Notes: generated by a model not told the origin, from the letters alone. 64,000 bases of DNA from JABFRG01 sp038210445 (GCA_038210445.1 JBBQWQ010000025.1:1-64000); one strand, 5' to 3'; shown: positions 8,429 to 17,494, counted from the first letter of the stretch. Numbers and translations: made by a program.

Positions 8429-9727
8429 GTGTTCGACTACTTCGACCTCACCGGCATCGACCAGGGCGCCCGACCGGAATTCTCTCTGTCGCTGCTCGCC
8501 GAGGTCCACGGGCTGGGGTTCTCGGAGCTCGGCTGGGTGGCCGCCGTCCATCGCCGTCCGGAGCCAGAGCCGAAGGACGATGACGATGGCGACGACGAGC
8601 ACGTAGCGCCGGCCGCGCGGCCTCCCTTGCCGCTGGTCTCCTACGTGATGCTCCACCAAGATGGCGTGACGACACTCGCGCTCACCAAGACGGCGGAGGG
8701 GGTCGACTCGCTCGCGCTGGGAACGCTCTTCGACGATGGATTCATCGTGAAGACCGAGACAACCCCGCCCGGCCTGCGCTGGCAGATCATCGCCCGCAAC
8801 ATCCGCCTCGCGCCGCGCCACGGGCACGACTTCGCGGGCTTCCAGACCTCGGATCCGAAGGCCCTGGTTGCCTTCCACCAGGAGCGGGTGCGGGCCGCCG
8901 CCGCCACCTCCCCCTGCGCGCCGGTGCCAGGCTCCGTGCTGGCCCACATCGCGATGCGCGTTCGCCACGGAGACGTCGCGGACCCGCTGCGCGAAGCGCG
9001 CACCAAGTGGAGCCGTCGCGTTAGCCCTGTGGTCTTCCTGTCGACCACCGCCATCGTGTTCGGCGCGCTGGTGGTGCTGGGCGCCCACGGACCCTTCGTG
9101 GTGGTGGCGGCGCTCGTCGCGCTCGCCTGCGGCGCAACCTGTGGCCAGGCCGCATTTCCTTTTCTGGTGACGGTGCTGGTGCCCTCCTTCGTTCGCGACG
9201 TGAGCGCGCCGCCGCGCACCACGGCAGAAGCGATGACCGCGTCGGCGCTCCTCGCTGCCGAAGCGTCGCGGGCGCGAGCTCCCGCCGTCGCGCGTGCCAT
9301 CGCCCCCTCGCGTGCGCTCCCGGTCGCACGTCCTGGGAAACGATGGTTCCTGCTGGCCAATGCCTCTCTCATGCCGGTGCTGGGATTCGCGCTCATGCCC
9401 AAGCTCGGCAGCGTCGGGCCGGTGGCCGCGATGGGAATCATGATGACGGCAGACGCCGCGTTCATGTTCATCACCAAGCAGACCCGCGTCGACGCGCTGC
9501 GGCGCTGGTTCTTCCCGGCCCTGGCGACCCGCGCGGCGCTCCATCGCCGGGCGTCCGGGTGGATGCGCTGGGGCTTCGGTTTCGCGGGTGCGTTCTTGCT
9601 CCTGTGCGCACGCGGATGGATGGCCGGCGGGGCCGAGCTCGCGCCCTGGGTGGTCTTCGGCTGGGCGTGCGTGAGCGCGCTCTTCGGGTACTACGCCTGG
9701 GAAGCGGGCGCCGACGGCCGCGCCTAG
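8429..9727 (+). CDS. Hypothetical polytopic membrane protein
   Basis: A 432-aa protein from a GTG at 8429, 32 nt after tpm, so probably the same transcript. Residues 1-190 are soluble, with an acidic run (PKDDDDGDDEH) near residue 52. The C-terminal half has about six hydrophobic helices in three pairs: around 200-250, then about 310-350, then about 380-430. No catalytic motif or family was recognised. The frame is open for 1.5 kb upstream, but that part is antisense or out-of-frame shadow. It ends 3 nt before the convergent rtcR stop. Confidence 0.6.
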   Translation: MFDYFDLTGIDQGARPEFSLSLLAEVHGLGFSELGWVAAVHRRPEPEPKDDDDGDDEHVAPAARPPLPLVSYVMLHQDGVTTLALTKTAEGVDSLALGTLFDDGFIVKTETTPPGLRWQIIARNIRLAPRHGHDFAGFQTSDPKALVAFHQERVRAAAATSPCAPVPGSVLAHIAMRVRHGDVADPLREARTKWSRRVSPVVFLSTTAIVFGALVVLGAHGPFVVVAALVALACGATCGQAAFPFLVTVLVPSFVRDVSAPPRTTAEAMTASALLAAEASRARAPAVARAIAPSRALPVARPGKRWFLLANASLMPVLGFALMPKLGSVGPVAAMGIMMTADAAFMFITKQTRVDALRRWFFPALATRAALHRRASGWMRWGFGFAGAFLLLCARGWMAGGAELAPWVVFGWACVSALFGYYAWEAGADGRA

Positions 9728-9730
9728 GCG

Positions 9731-11314
9731 TCAGCTCCCCAAGTCTTTGAACTCGAGGCCGAAGCGCGCCAGATACTTGCGCAGGCGATCGGCGTCGTTG
9801 ACGCTGGTCTTGCCGGCGCGCGAGGCCGCGAAGAGGCGCCGCCCGGCGTCGGAGAGCGACTTGGCGCTGCTGCACACCAGAAGCACGTCTTCCAGCTGCA
9901 CGCGGTCGAAGCGATCGAGCTCGGCGGCGGCCTTGCCCATCACCTCGGTAACGCGGTCGCGGCCGTCGGAACCGGCGCTCGCCCCTCGGCCGCGCAGCCG
10001 CCCGAGCTCTTCTTCGACCTCCTCCCCGGTGATGCGCCCACCGTGCGCGAGCGTGGCCATGCGCGTCACCGCGGCGTTGAAGTCGCGAAAGTTGCCGGGC
10101 CACTCCCAGCCGCGCGCGAAGCGCAGGAAGGTATCGCGCGCTTCGGTATTCATGGTCACCGCGATGCCCAGCACGCGAGAAGCCTCCGAGAGCTCGAAGT
10201 CGAGGTTGGGGGCGATGTCCTCTGGCCGCTGATGGAGCGCGGGCAGGGCGAACGTCCACAGGTTGATGCGGGCGAACAGATCGTCGCGAAAGGTGCCCTT
10301 CGCAATTTCGGTCTCCAGACTGCGATTCGTGCCCGCGATGAGCTGGAAGTTGCTGCCGACCTCGCGATCGGAGCCCACCGGATAGAAGACCTTCTCTTCG
10401 ATGGCGCGGAGGAGCATGGCTTGCTCGTCGCGCCCGAGCTCGCCGATCTCGTCGAGAAAGAGCACGCCGTCGTGGGCCTTGCGCAAGAGGCCCGGGCGGT
10501 CGCCGGTGGCCCCGGTGAAGGCGCCCTTGGTGTGTCCGAAGAGCACGCTCATGGCCATGTCGCCGCGCAAGGTGGCGCAGTTCACCTCGGCGAAGGCGCC
10601 GCTCACCTGCCTGCGGTTCTTCTTGAGCTCGTAGATGCGCCGGGCGAGCTTGCTCTTGCCGGCGCCGGTGGGGCCCGTGAGGAGGACCGGCGCCCGGGAG
10701 CCCACCGATACGTGCTCAATGCGTTCGATGAGCTGGTTGAAGGCGGCGCTCTTGGTCTCGATGCCGCCCTTGAGGAAGCTCTGCCCCTCGGCTTGCTCCT
10801 TGCGAAAGCGCGAGGCCAGGCGATCGTATTTGGAGAGGTCGAGGTCGATGATGGCGTAGCTGCCGGAGCTGGTCTGGCGGCCTTTGCCCGGCGACGTCTG
10901 CAGCAGGCGCGCAGGAAAGTAGCGAGTCTCCGTCAGCAGGAAGAGGCAAATCTGCGCCACGTGGGTGCCGGTCGTGATGTGCACCAGGTAGTCTTCGCGC
11001 TCCGGATCGAACGCGTAGCCGCGCGCAAAGCCGTGGAGGATGCCGTACACCTGCTCGAAGTCCCACGGGTCTTCGAAGTCCACCAGGTGGGGCACCACGC
11101 GCGTCTCCGGCGACGTTTGCGCTACGTCCTTGGTCACCAGCTGCGCGAGGTCACGGCTGTGCGTGCCGTGGAGGAGCTCCAGCCGGTCGACCACCAGATC
11201 GTCGTGCTGGGTGAGCGACACCGTGGGGCGCCACCTGTCCCACCGGCCAGCGCCGCGACCCGCATCGAGGACCGTTCCCAAGATGCTCAGCACCACCGTC
11301 TTCTTGCGCGCCAT
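9731..11314 (-). CDS. rtcR: RtcR, sigma-54-dependent activator of RNA-repair genes
   Basis: A 527-aa protein. The N-terminal RtcR regulatory domain (about 1-185; CARF-like in this family) includes YLVHITTGTHVAQICLFLL. An AAA+ sigma-54 activator domain follows, with Walker A TGPTGAGKS, the GAFTGA loop in GHTKGAFTGATG, Walker B LFLDEIGEL and the GNFRDFNAAV arginine-finger region. The C-terminal segment holds a Fis-like helix-turn-helix (SLSDAGRRLFAASRAGKTS). In E. coli RtcR responds to RNA damage signals and activates rtcBA. The ATG at 11314 (MARKKTVVLSILGT) fits the family start. Divergent from the lipoprotein gene that separates it from rtcBA. Confidence 0.95.
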   Translation of the reverse strand: MARKKTVVLSILGTVLDAGRGAGRWDRWRPTVSLTQHDDLVVDRLELLHGTHSRDLAQLVTKDVAQTSPETRVVPHLVDFEDPWDFEQVYGILHGFARGYAFDPEREDYLVHITTGTHVAQICLFLLTETRYFPARLLQTSPGKGRQTSSGSYAIIDLDLSKYDRLASRFRKEQAEGQSFLKGGIETKSAAFNQLIERIEHVSVGSRAPVLLTGPTGAGKSKLARRIYELKKNRRQVSGAFAEVNCATLRGDMAMSVLFGHTKGAFTGATGDRPGLLRKAHDGVLFLDEIGELGRDEQAMLLRAIEEKVFYPVGSDREVGSNFQLIAGTNRSLETEIAKGTFRDDLFARINLWTFALPALHQRPEDIAPNLDFELSEASRVLGIAVTMNTEARDTFLRFARGWEWPGNFRDFNAAVTRMATLAHGGRITGEEVEEELGRLRGRGASAGSDGRDRVTEVMGKAAAELDRFDRVQLEDVLLVCSSAKSLSDAGRRLFAASRAGKTSVNDADRLRKYLARFGLEFKDLGS

Positions 11315-11481
11315 ATCGTTGGAGCGAAACTCTATACGCTGCGATAACCACCCGTCGAGGAGTCTTCGGTCTTCGCCAACGCGAATGCGAACGCGGCAGC
11401 GGAGGAATGTAGAGTGCACGCTCGTGCTGGCTTGCGCGCCGTTGTGCTGTCGCTCGTTCGGCGATACGGTCGAAGGTCTGC

Positions 11482-12648
11482 ATGCGTACCGTTGCCCGGC
11501 ACCGCCTCCTTGCTCTGGCGCTCCTCTGCGGCGCTTGCCAGGTCGTCCTGGGCATCGAGCAACGCACCGTTGGGAACGCAGAGCGCGAAGACGCTGCGCC
11601 GTCGCCCGCCGACGGGGCCGCCGCGGCAGCCGACGCAAATGGCGGGTGCCTCGCGGATCAAACCGCGTGCGGGGGCGCGTGCTTCGATCTGGGGGCCGAG
11701 AGCGAGCACTGCGGCTCCTGCGAACGCAGCTGCGGGGGCGCGGCGTGCCGCTTTGGTGAGTGCGTCCCCGAGCTCATGCTCGACGTTCGCAGCTCGGCGG
11801 TGGTCTATGCGTATCGGAACGAGGTCTTGGTGCGGACCATCGACCCCCTGGTGGATTCGCTGACCACGCTCGGCACCCTGCGGGCCTTCGACACCGTAAC
11901 GCGCGCGGTACGCACAGTGACCACCGCGGGCCGCTACTTCGACATGGTCCTCGACGGCGATCTTGGCATCGCCATCGAGGAGTACCCGAGCCCCCGCATC
12001 CGCACCATCCACCTGCAGACCGGCGCCGACTTCGTCGTCTACGCCCAGCCCGACTCCGCCCCCTCCTTTCGCCGGCTCGTTCTCGAAGGCGACGAGCTGT
12101 TCTGGACCACCCGCAAAGACGTGCGCACGGTGCACCGCAACGGTACCGGCTACAAGGTGCTGAAGACAGTCACCGAGGGCATCCAGGGCGCCGGCCCCGC
12201 ACTGGTGCTGGATCCGACGCGCGTGTTTTTTCCCATCGAGGATAAAGCGATGGTGTGGTCGATACCCCGGAGCGGGGGCGTGGGCGAGCTCGTCGACACC
12301 GGCCCCGCCGACGCCACCGACATGATGCCGTGGACCTCCTCGCAGTATCTCTGGTGGAGCCAGCGTGAAGTTCGGCTGGTGCCGTTCGACAATGGCAGCG
12401 TCGTCACCTTCCCGCTTCAGGAGGGGAACGCTCCCCACGGCGCGCTGCGCGTGGGCGACTCGGTGTACTGGATCGATGGCTTTGGCGGCGCCGACACCAA
12501 CGAGGCCCGCATCGTCCGTCTCGATGTCGCCACCAAAAAGCAGCGCGTCGTCCTTTCGCGCCAGAAGGACATGGCCAACCTCGCGATCATCGGCGACTGG
12601 CTCTACTTCGCCTACTTCGGCGGCGGGGTGTATCGGGTGCATCGCTAG
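11482..12648 (+). CDS. Cys-rich lipoprotein with propeller-like domain
   Basis: A 388-aa lipoprotein with lipobox CGAC (Cys about residue 19), an Ala/Asp spacer, and a short Cys-rich module at about 55-95 (CLADQTACGGACFDL, HCGSCERSCGGAACRFGEC) of a type common in Polyangiales surface proteins. The rest (about 100-388) is a run of short β-strands with LFWTTRKDV, YLWWSQREV and VYWIDGFGG elements spaced like β-propeller blades. It sits between divergent rtcR and rtcB, so RtcR might control it too, but no sigma-54 site was seen directly ahead of it. Function unknown. Confidence 0.7.
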   Translation: MRTVARHRLLALALLCGACQVVLGIEQRTVGNAEREDAAPSPADGAAAAADANGGCLADQTACGGACFDLGAESEHCGSCERSCGGAACRFGECVPELMLDVRSSAVVYAYRNEVLVRTIDPLVDSLTTLGTLRAFDTVTRAVRTVTTAGRYFDMVLDGDLGIAIEEYPSPRIRTIHLQTGADFVVYAQPDSAPSFRRLVLEGDELFWTTRKDVRTVHRNGTGYKVLKTVTEGIQGAGPALVLDPTRVFFPIEDKAMVWSIPRSGGVGELVDTGPADATDMMPWTSSQYLWWSQREVRLVPFDNGSVVTFPLQEGNAPHGALRVGDSVYWIDGFGGADTNEARIVRLDVATKKQRVVLSRQKDMANLAIIGDWLYFAYFGGGVYRVHR

Positions 12649-12676
12649 CGAGACGTATCCCCCAAGATAAGTCTCG
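12649..12676. promoter_or_regulatory. Inverted repeat upstream of rtcB (possible RtcR site)
   Basis: CGAGAC at 12649-12654 is matched by GTCTCG at 12671-12676 with a 16-nt spacer, directly after the upstream stop codon. Its centre lies about 90-105 bp before the predicted rtcB transcription start, a usual place for an upstream activator site. It could equally be a weak transcript end of the lipoprotein gene. Confidence 0.3.
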
Positions 12677-12740
12677 ATATCAGAAGCGCATGGCTCGCGA
12701 CCTTCCGCTGGAAATGATTCGAGTTTTCGCTCTACTAAGG

Positions 12741-12756
12741 CTGGCATCCCTCGTGC
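12741..12756 (+). promoter_or_regulatory. Sigma-54 (-24/-12) promoter of rtcBA
   Basis: CTGGCATCCCTCGTGC has the invariant GG and GC dinucleotides separated by exactly 10 nt and matches the TGGCAC-N5-TTGC consensus with two changes. Given rtcR next door, this is the expected promoter type. The start of transcription would fall near 12767-12769, only a few bases before the ATG at 12773, which bears on the choice of rtcB start. Confidence 0.75.
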
Positions 12757-12772
12757 GTAAGCCTGGGTCATC

Positions 12773-14008
12773 ATGAAGACCAACGAGAACATGGGCGCGT
12801 CGCACCTTACCCTCGAGACCAAGGGTGTCCCCATCAAGGCGTGGACCCAGGGTGTGCCCTTCGAGGCCGAGGCCGAGGCGCAACTGCGCAAGGTGGCCGA
12901 GATGCCCTTCGTGCACAAGTGGGTGGCGGTGATGCCCGACGTGCATTCGGGGATCGGCGCGACGGTGGGTAGCGTCATCGCTTCGAAGGGCGCAATCATC
13001 CCGGCGGCGGTGGGCGTCGACATCGGCTGCGGTATGATGGCTGTGCAGACCAGCCTCCGCGCGGTGGACCTGCCCGATAGCCTGCGGGCGGTTCGGTCGG
13101 CCATCGAGTCGGCGGTGCCGCATGGCCGCACCGACGACGGTGGAAAGAACGACCGCGGCGCGTGGCACGACGTTCCCGCGCGGGTAGGGTCGGCGTGGGC
13201 GGAGCTCGAAGCCGAATACAAGCCCATCGTGGAGAAGTTTCCCAAAATCGGCCGCGGCGCGACGCTCTCGCAGCTCGGTACCCTCGGTACCGGTAACCAC
13301 TTCATCGAGCTGTGCCTCGACGAAGAGGACCGCGTGTGGATCATGCTCCACAGCGGCTCGCGCGGTCTCGGAAACCGCATCGGTAGCTTCTTCATCGAGC
13401 TGGCGAAGCGCGATATGCGCACCTGGCTCATCAACCTTCCGCACCAAGACCTGGCGTACCTTCCCGAAGGTACGGAGCACTTCTACGACTACTGGAAGGC
13501 GGTGAGCTTCGCCCAGAAGTTCGCGGCGAAGAACCGCGAGCTGATGATGGCGGCGGTGGTCGATGCGATCACCGCCGAGCTGCCCGACTTCGCGCTCACC
13601 AACGTGGCGGTGAACTGCCACCACAACTACGTTTCGCGCGAGCACCACTTCGGTGCCGACGTGCTGGTGACCCGCAAGGGTGCGGTACGGGCGCGCGAAG
13701 GCGAGCTGGGTATCATCCCGGGCAGCATGGGCGCCAAGTCCTTCATCGTTCGCGGCAAGGGTAACCCCGAGAGCTTCTGCTCCTGCAGCCACGGCGCGGG
13801 TCGCAAGATGTCTCGCACCGCTGCGAAGAAGGTGTTCACCTTGGAAGACCACGCCAAGGCGACGGCGGGCGTGGAGTGCCGCAAGGACGAAGCGGTGATC
13901 GACGAGACGCCGGGCGCGTACAAGGCCATCGAAGACGTAATGCACGCGCAGCGCGACCTGGTGGATATCGCGTTCACGCTGCGCCAAGTAGTGTGTGTAA
14001 AGGGATAA
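12773..14008 (+). CDS. rtcB: RtcB, RNA-splicing/repair ligase
   Basis: A 411-aa GTP- and Mn-dependent RNA ligase that joins 2',3'-cyclic phosphate or 3'-phosphate ends to 5'-OH ends. Metal-site and guanylation residues are present: VGVDIGCGMMAV (Cys), GTGNHFIEL (His), MLHSGSRGLG (His), NCHHNYVSREHHF (His) and CSHGAGRKMSR, whose His is guanylylated. The ATG at 12773 has no visible Shine-Dalgarno and lies about 5 nt from the predicted sigma-54 start site; an ATG at 12791 (MGASHLTLETKG) aligns better with the E. coli N-terminus and is a good alternative. Followed 4 nt later by rtcA. Confidence 0.95.
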   Translation: MKTNENMGASHLTLETKGVPIKAWTQGVPFEAEAEAQLRKVAEMPFVHKWVAVMPDVHSGIGATVGSVIASKGAIIPAAVGVDIGCGMMAVQTSLRAVDLPDSLRAVRSAIESAVPHGRTDDGGKNDRGAWHDVPARVGSAWAELEAEYKPIVEKFPKIGRGATLSQLGTLGTGNHFIELCLDEEDRVWIMLHSGSRGLGNRIGSFFIELAKRDMRTWLINLPHQDLAYLPEGTEHFYDYWKAVSFAQKFAAKNRELMMAAVVDAITAELPDFALTNVAVNCHHNYVSREHHFGADVLVTRKGAVRAREGELGIIPGSMGAKSFIVRGKGNPESFCSCSHGAGRKMSRTAAKKVFTLEDHAKATAGVECRKDEAVIDETPGAYKAIEDVMHAQRDLVDIAFTLRQVVCVKG

Positions 14009-14012
14009 GCTC

Positions 14013-15035
14013 ATGATCGTCGTCGATGGATCCAAGGGCGAAGGGGGCGGGCAAATTCTTCGGAGCGCGCTCGCCCTCTCGCTCCTCACTGGGCAGCCCT
14101 TCCGCGTGCAAAACGTTCGCGCCGGCCGACAGAAGCCCGGCCTCTTGCGGCAGCACCTGGCGGCGGTGCGCGGCGCGGCGGCCATCGCCGACGCCGTGGT
14201 GCAAGGGGCCGAGCTGGGCTCGCGCGAGCTGGTGTTCACTCCGGGTACCGTGAAGGGTGGAACCTACACGTTTTCCGTGGGCAGCGCCGGGAGCGCCACG
14301 CTGGTTTTCCAGACCGTGCTCCTCCCGCTGCTGCTTCGGGGCGGAGTGGCCTCCTCGCTCACCTTCGAGGGCGGCACCCATAACCCCATGGCGCCGCCCT
14401 TCGACTTCGTCGCGCGCGCGTTCTTGCCGCTTCTTCGCAAGATGGGCGCCGACGTGCAGGTCGACCTTACGGCCCACGGGTTCTACCCAGCGGGCGGCGG
14501 CTCCTTCACGGCCAGCCTGGCTCCTGCGCCTTCGCTCGCCGGGCTCTCGCTGCTGGCGCGCGGCGCGCACCTCGGGAACACCGCGACCTCGGTGCTCTCA
14601 CGCGTGCCCATGGCGGTGGCGCTCAAGGAGCTCGACACCCTCACGGCGTCGCTCGGCTGGGACCGTTCCGCGGGGCAACCCCAGGTGGTGGAGCGTTCGC
14701 CGGGCGCCGGCAACGTGCTCTTCGCGACGGTGGAGAGCGAGCACGTGACCGAGATCTTCACCGCGTTCGGGGAGCGCGGCGTGCCTGCACACGAGGTGGC
14801 GCGCCAGGTGGCGAACCAAGTGCGCGCGTACCTCGCGACCGACGCGCCGGTGGGCGAGCACCTGGCCGATCAGCTGATCATGCCGCTGGCCCTGGGTGAA
14901 GGCGGCGTGTTTCGAACCGTCACGCCCACGCAGCACACGCGCACGCAGATCGACATCGTCGAGATGTTCACCGGCGTTCGGGCGCGCCTCGTGGAGGAGT
15001 CGCCGCACGTGCATCGCATCGAGGTAACCACGTAG
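14013..15035 (+). CDS. rtcA: RtcA, RNA 3'-terminal phosphate cyclase
   Basis: A 340-aa ATP-dependent cyclase that converts 3'-phosphate RNA ends to 2',3'-cyclic phosphates, the substrate form used by RtcB. Diagnostic segments are VDGSKGEGGGQILRSALALS at the N-terminus, RAGRQKPGLLRQHLAAV, THNPMAPPFDF, HGFYPAGGG and TPTQHTRTQIDIVEMF, where the His corresponds to the adenylated nucleophile. Length is standard. It begins 4 nt after rtcB and is the last gene of the operon, ending 21 nt before a convergent acetyltransferase gene. Confidence 0.95.
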   Translation: MIVVDGSKGEGGGQILRSALALSLLTGQPFRVQNVRAGRQKPGLLRQHLAAVRGAAAIADAVVQGAELGSRELVFTPGTVKGGTYTFSVGSAGSATLVFQTVLLPLLLRGGVASSLTFEGGTHNPMAPPFDFVARAFLPLLRKMGADVQVDLTAHGFYPAGGGSFTASLAPAPSLAGLSLLARGAHLGNTATSVLSRVPMAVALKELDTLTASLGWDRSAGQPQVVERSPGAGNVLFATVESEHVTEIFTAFGERGVPAHEVARQVANQVRAYLATDAPVGEHLADQLIMPLALGEGGVFRTVTPTQHTRTQIDIVEMFTGVRARLVEESPHVHRIEVTT

Positions 15036-15056
15036 CTCCCGAAAAAACACCGCGCG

Positions 15057-15557
15057 CTATCGCCGGCGCAGCTCCCACAGCCACACCGGCCCCACCTCCG
15101 GAGCCACGTGCTCGGCGACGCGCACCATGCCCACCCGATGAAGCACGCGCGTCGATGGGTTGGGCTCGGCCAGTGTGTGAGCCCGCACCACGGTCACGCG
15201 CGGGTCCTCGAAGGCGCGGCGCACCATGGCCTCGGCGGCCAGCGTGGCCAGCCCTTGACCGCGGTGGCCGGGCGCGATGCCGTAGCCAATCTCCACTGCG
15301 CCATCGTCTGCCGGCGCACCCTTGAAGCCGCCCATGCCCACCAGCACGCGCGGCTTCGTCTGCAAAAAAAAGAGCGTGCCCCAGGCCCCTTCGGGATCCC
15401 GCGCCCGCACTTCGCGCAGGAAGGGCAGGGCCTCCGGAAACGTCACCCACCCCTCGGCCAGCTCGGCGTCTAGCAGACCGCGCAGCAAGTCCTCGCTCTC
15501 CATGGCGGCGTCGAGGAGGTCCAGCGTTGCGTCGAGCAGCATCAAGCGAGGGGACAC
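15057..15557 (-). CDS. GNAT-family N-acetyltransferase (RimJ/RimL-like)
   Basis: A 166-aa protein with the GNAT core: GTLFFLQTKPRVLVGMGGFKG (β2-β4), VEIGYGIAPGHRGQGLATLA (acetyl-CoA loop of the [RQ]-x-x-G-x-[GA] type in HRGQGLA) and NPSTRVLHRVGMVRV near the C-terminus. This is the RimJ/RimL or Acetyltransf_3 layout. The acceptor is unknown. The listed start is a GTG; an ATG five codons in (15542) is equally plausible. Monocistronic and convergent with rtcA. Confidence 0.85.
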   Translation of the reverse strand: MSPRLMLLDATLDLLDAAMESEDLLRGLLDAELAEGWVTFPEALPFLREVRARDPEGAWGTLFFLQTKPRVLVGMGGFKGAPADDGAVEIGYGIAPGHRGQGLATLAAEAMVRRAFEDPRVTVVRAHTLAEPNPSTRVLHRVGMVRVAEHVAPEVGPVWLWELRRR

Positions 15558-15699
15558 GGCAGCGCAGCATCGTAGCGCGGCGCCTCCGCATGGCCGAGCA
15601 CGTTCATGCGGCCATGGGCAGGTCGTCGTTTTCGCCTGCGCTAGGCCATTGTGTGGTGGTCGCCGACCGCTGGGGCGCGAGCGGCCGCCGCGCCCGGCG

Positions 15700-16743
15700 T
15701 CACCGCGGCGTGCGCGAGATCACCGTCACATCACCGCCCGGAGCCAGGCTCTCGACCACCTCGTCCGGTCCTTCGGCGCGCACCCGCAAGAGCCTGCCCT
15801 TGCTGTCGTCTACGTAGGGCGAGAGTCCGCAGTCGATGCGGTAGAGGCTGCCGTCGTAGAGCGCGGCGATGGCGCCTCGTGGTCCGAGGGCGTTGGGATC
15901 GTGGCCGAACACGATGTGCTGCACCCCGAGCGCCGCGGCGTTGCGGCGGGTGACGGTGCTGTCTGCGCCGTACCATCCGCGGCTCTCGAGGAGCGAGTCG
16001 GTTCCCACGAACACCGGGTCGCCGAAGCCGCCGCGCGCCGCGGCGGTGCGGATGGTTCGGTCGAGCTCGGCTAGCGATTGCCCGTGGGTGTCGCCGGCGT
16101 GGGAAAAGAACCAGGAGCCCACCCGCGCGGCAACCGGTCGGGTCAAGAGCCAGGCGCCCAGCGGAACTTCGCCGCGCGCGAAGGCCGCAGGCGAGATGCC
16201 GCGCGCGCGCAGCTCGCCAGCGATGCCGCCGTCTTTGGTGGCCTTGTCGTTCTCGGGGGCTGCGAAGAGCTCGGCCTCGTGGTTGCCCAGAAGAACCACC
16301 ACGCGCCCACCTGCCGGCGCTGCGCGGCCCTCGAGCGTCTGGAGGAGCGTCAGCACGTCGAGCGAAGCAGGACCCTTGTCGATGGCGTCGCCCACCACCA
16401 CCAGCCACGCGTCTCCGCCGCTCCACTCGGCGCGGTCTGGCGGCCGAGCTTCCTGCTGCATGAGCCCGTAGCGTGTCAGGAGCGCCACCAGGCGATCGTA
16501 GCCGCCGTGAATATCGCTCACCGCGTACAGCATCTTCGGCATGGGCAGGTCGAGGATGGCGCGCGGCACCGGCGGCGCGTCGGCACCGGCGTCGATTCCG
16601 CCCGCTCCCGCCGGCGCGTCGTAGGGCGCATAGGCCAGCCGGCGCGGCACGAAGCTCGAGGGGGCACTCGCGCCACACGAAGCGAGCGCGATCGCCACCG
16701 ACGCTGCGGAGAGGACGGAGCGAAGGAACGAGCAGGGCGACAA
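15700..16743 (-). CDS. Calcineurin-like metallophosphoesterase lipoprotein
   Basis: A 347-aa exported phosphoesterase. Signal peptide with lipobox LASC (about residue 23), a linker, then the five metallophosphoesterase blocks in order: YAVSDIHGGYDRL, VVVGDAIDKGP, VLLGNHEAELF, FFSHAGDTHGQ and HIVFGHDPNAL. The spacing resembles the Ser/Thr phosphatase PP1/bis(5'-nucleosyl)-tetraphosphatase branch. The substrate is unknown, and the lipid anchor places it in the envelope. The start is a TTG at 16743, chosen because it yields a complete signal peptide; no ATG in frame does. Confidence 0.8.
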   Translation of the reverse strand: MSPCSFLRSVLSAASVAIALASCGASAPSSFVPRRLAYAPYDAPAGAGGIDAGADAPPVPRAILDLPMPKMLYAVSDIHGGYDRLVALLTRYGLMQQEARPPDRAEWSGGDAWLVVVGDAIDKGPASLDVLTLLQTLEGRAAPAGGRVVVLLGNHEAELFAAPENDKATKDGGIAGELRARGISPAAFARGEVPLGAWLLTRPVAARVGSWFFSHAGDTHGQSLAELDRTIRTAAARGGFGDPVFVGTDSLLESRGWYGADSTVTRRNAAALGVQHIVFGHDPNALGPRGAIAALYDGSLYRIDCGLSPYVDDSKGRLLRVRAEGPDEVVESLAPGGDVTVISRTPR

Positions 16744-16834
16744 GGCATCGAGTATGGCCTCCCGCCATCACCCCGTCCAGAGGCACCCCGCCCGCCACTT
16801 CGGACGCGCACCCTCGCAGTAGAACTACCCCGAC

Positions 16835-17494
16835 TCAGCTGGCACGGGCGGCGCGCCGGCCGGAAGCCGTGGCGACCGCGTCGATGCGCGCCAACATGGC
16901 GGTGCGCGCCCGGCCTTTGGCCTTTTCGTCGCGAAGGAGCTGACGCTGCCAGTTGCAACCCAGCTCGAGCGCGTGGAGCTCGAAGGCGAGCTGGGCGGGG
17001 TCGACTTCTTGCCGCAGGTGCCCTAGGCGCTGCGCGTCTTTGATGGTCTCTTCGAGCGCTTGCAGCCATTCGCGCATGGCCCCCACGATGCGATCGCGCA
17101 CCGGTCCCGGACGCCCATCGAACTCGGCGGAAGCGGCACTGAAGAAGCAGCCGCCCTCGAAGGCATCGCTGTAGCCGAGCCAGTGCTCGCACAGGGTGAG
17201 CAGCCGGGGAAGCCCTTCGGCAGCGGCGAAGGTTGGCGCGCCCACCCGCTCGATGAAGATGCTTCGCGCGGCATCGACGGTCGCCAGTTGCAGGTCTTCC
17301 TTGGAACCGAAGTGCCCGAAGAGACCTGCCTTGCTCATGCCCAGGGCTTCCGACAGCCGGCCGATGGTCAGTCCCTCCAGGCCTTCGGACGAGGCCAGAT
17401 GCACCGCGCGCTCCAGGATACGTCGACGCGTGTCTTGCCCCGTCGTCGAAGGCTTGCGCGCGCGCGCCGCCGGCTGGTTGGTGCCGGCGCGCAC
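16835..17494 (-). CDS. TetR/AcrR-family transcriptional regulator
   Basis: A 219-aa repressor. Helix-turn-helix at about 25-70: RRRILERAVHLASSEGLEGL, TIGRLSEALGMSKAGLFGHF, GSKEDLQLATVDAA, matching the TetR_N signature. The C-terminal ligand domain has CEHWLGYSDAFEGGCFF, typical of the TetR_C_6/YxaF-like group. The start is a GTG at 17494 that overlaps the oxidoreductase stop (TAGTG), so the pair is translationally coupled. It probably represses its own operon through the two palindromes at 18781-18812 and is released by an electrophile or enone; that inducer class is an inference from the enzyme. Confidence 0.85.
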   Translation of the reverse strand: MRAGTNQPAARARKPSTTGQDTRRRILERAVHLASSEGLEGLTIGRLSEALGMSKAGLFGHFGSKEDLQLATVDAARSIFIERVGAPTFAAAEGLPRLLTLCEHWLGYSDAFEGGCFFSAASAEFDGRPGPVRDRIVGAMREWLQALEETIKDAQRLGHLRQEVDPAQLAFELHALELGCNWQRQLLRDEKAKGRARTAMLARIDAVATASGRRAARAS

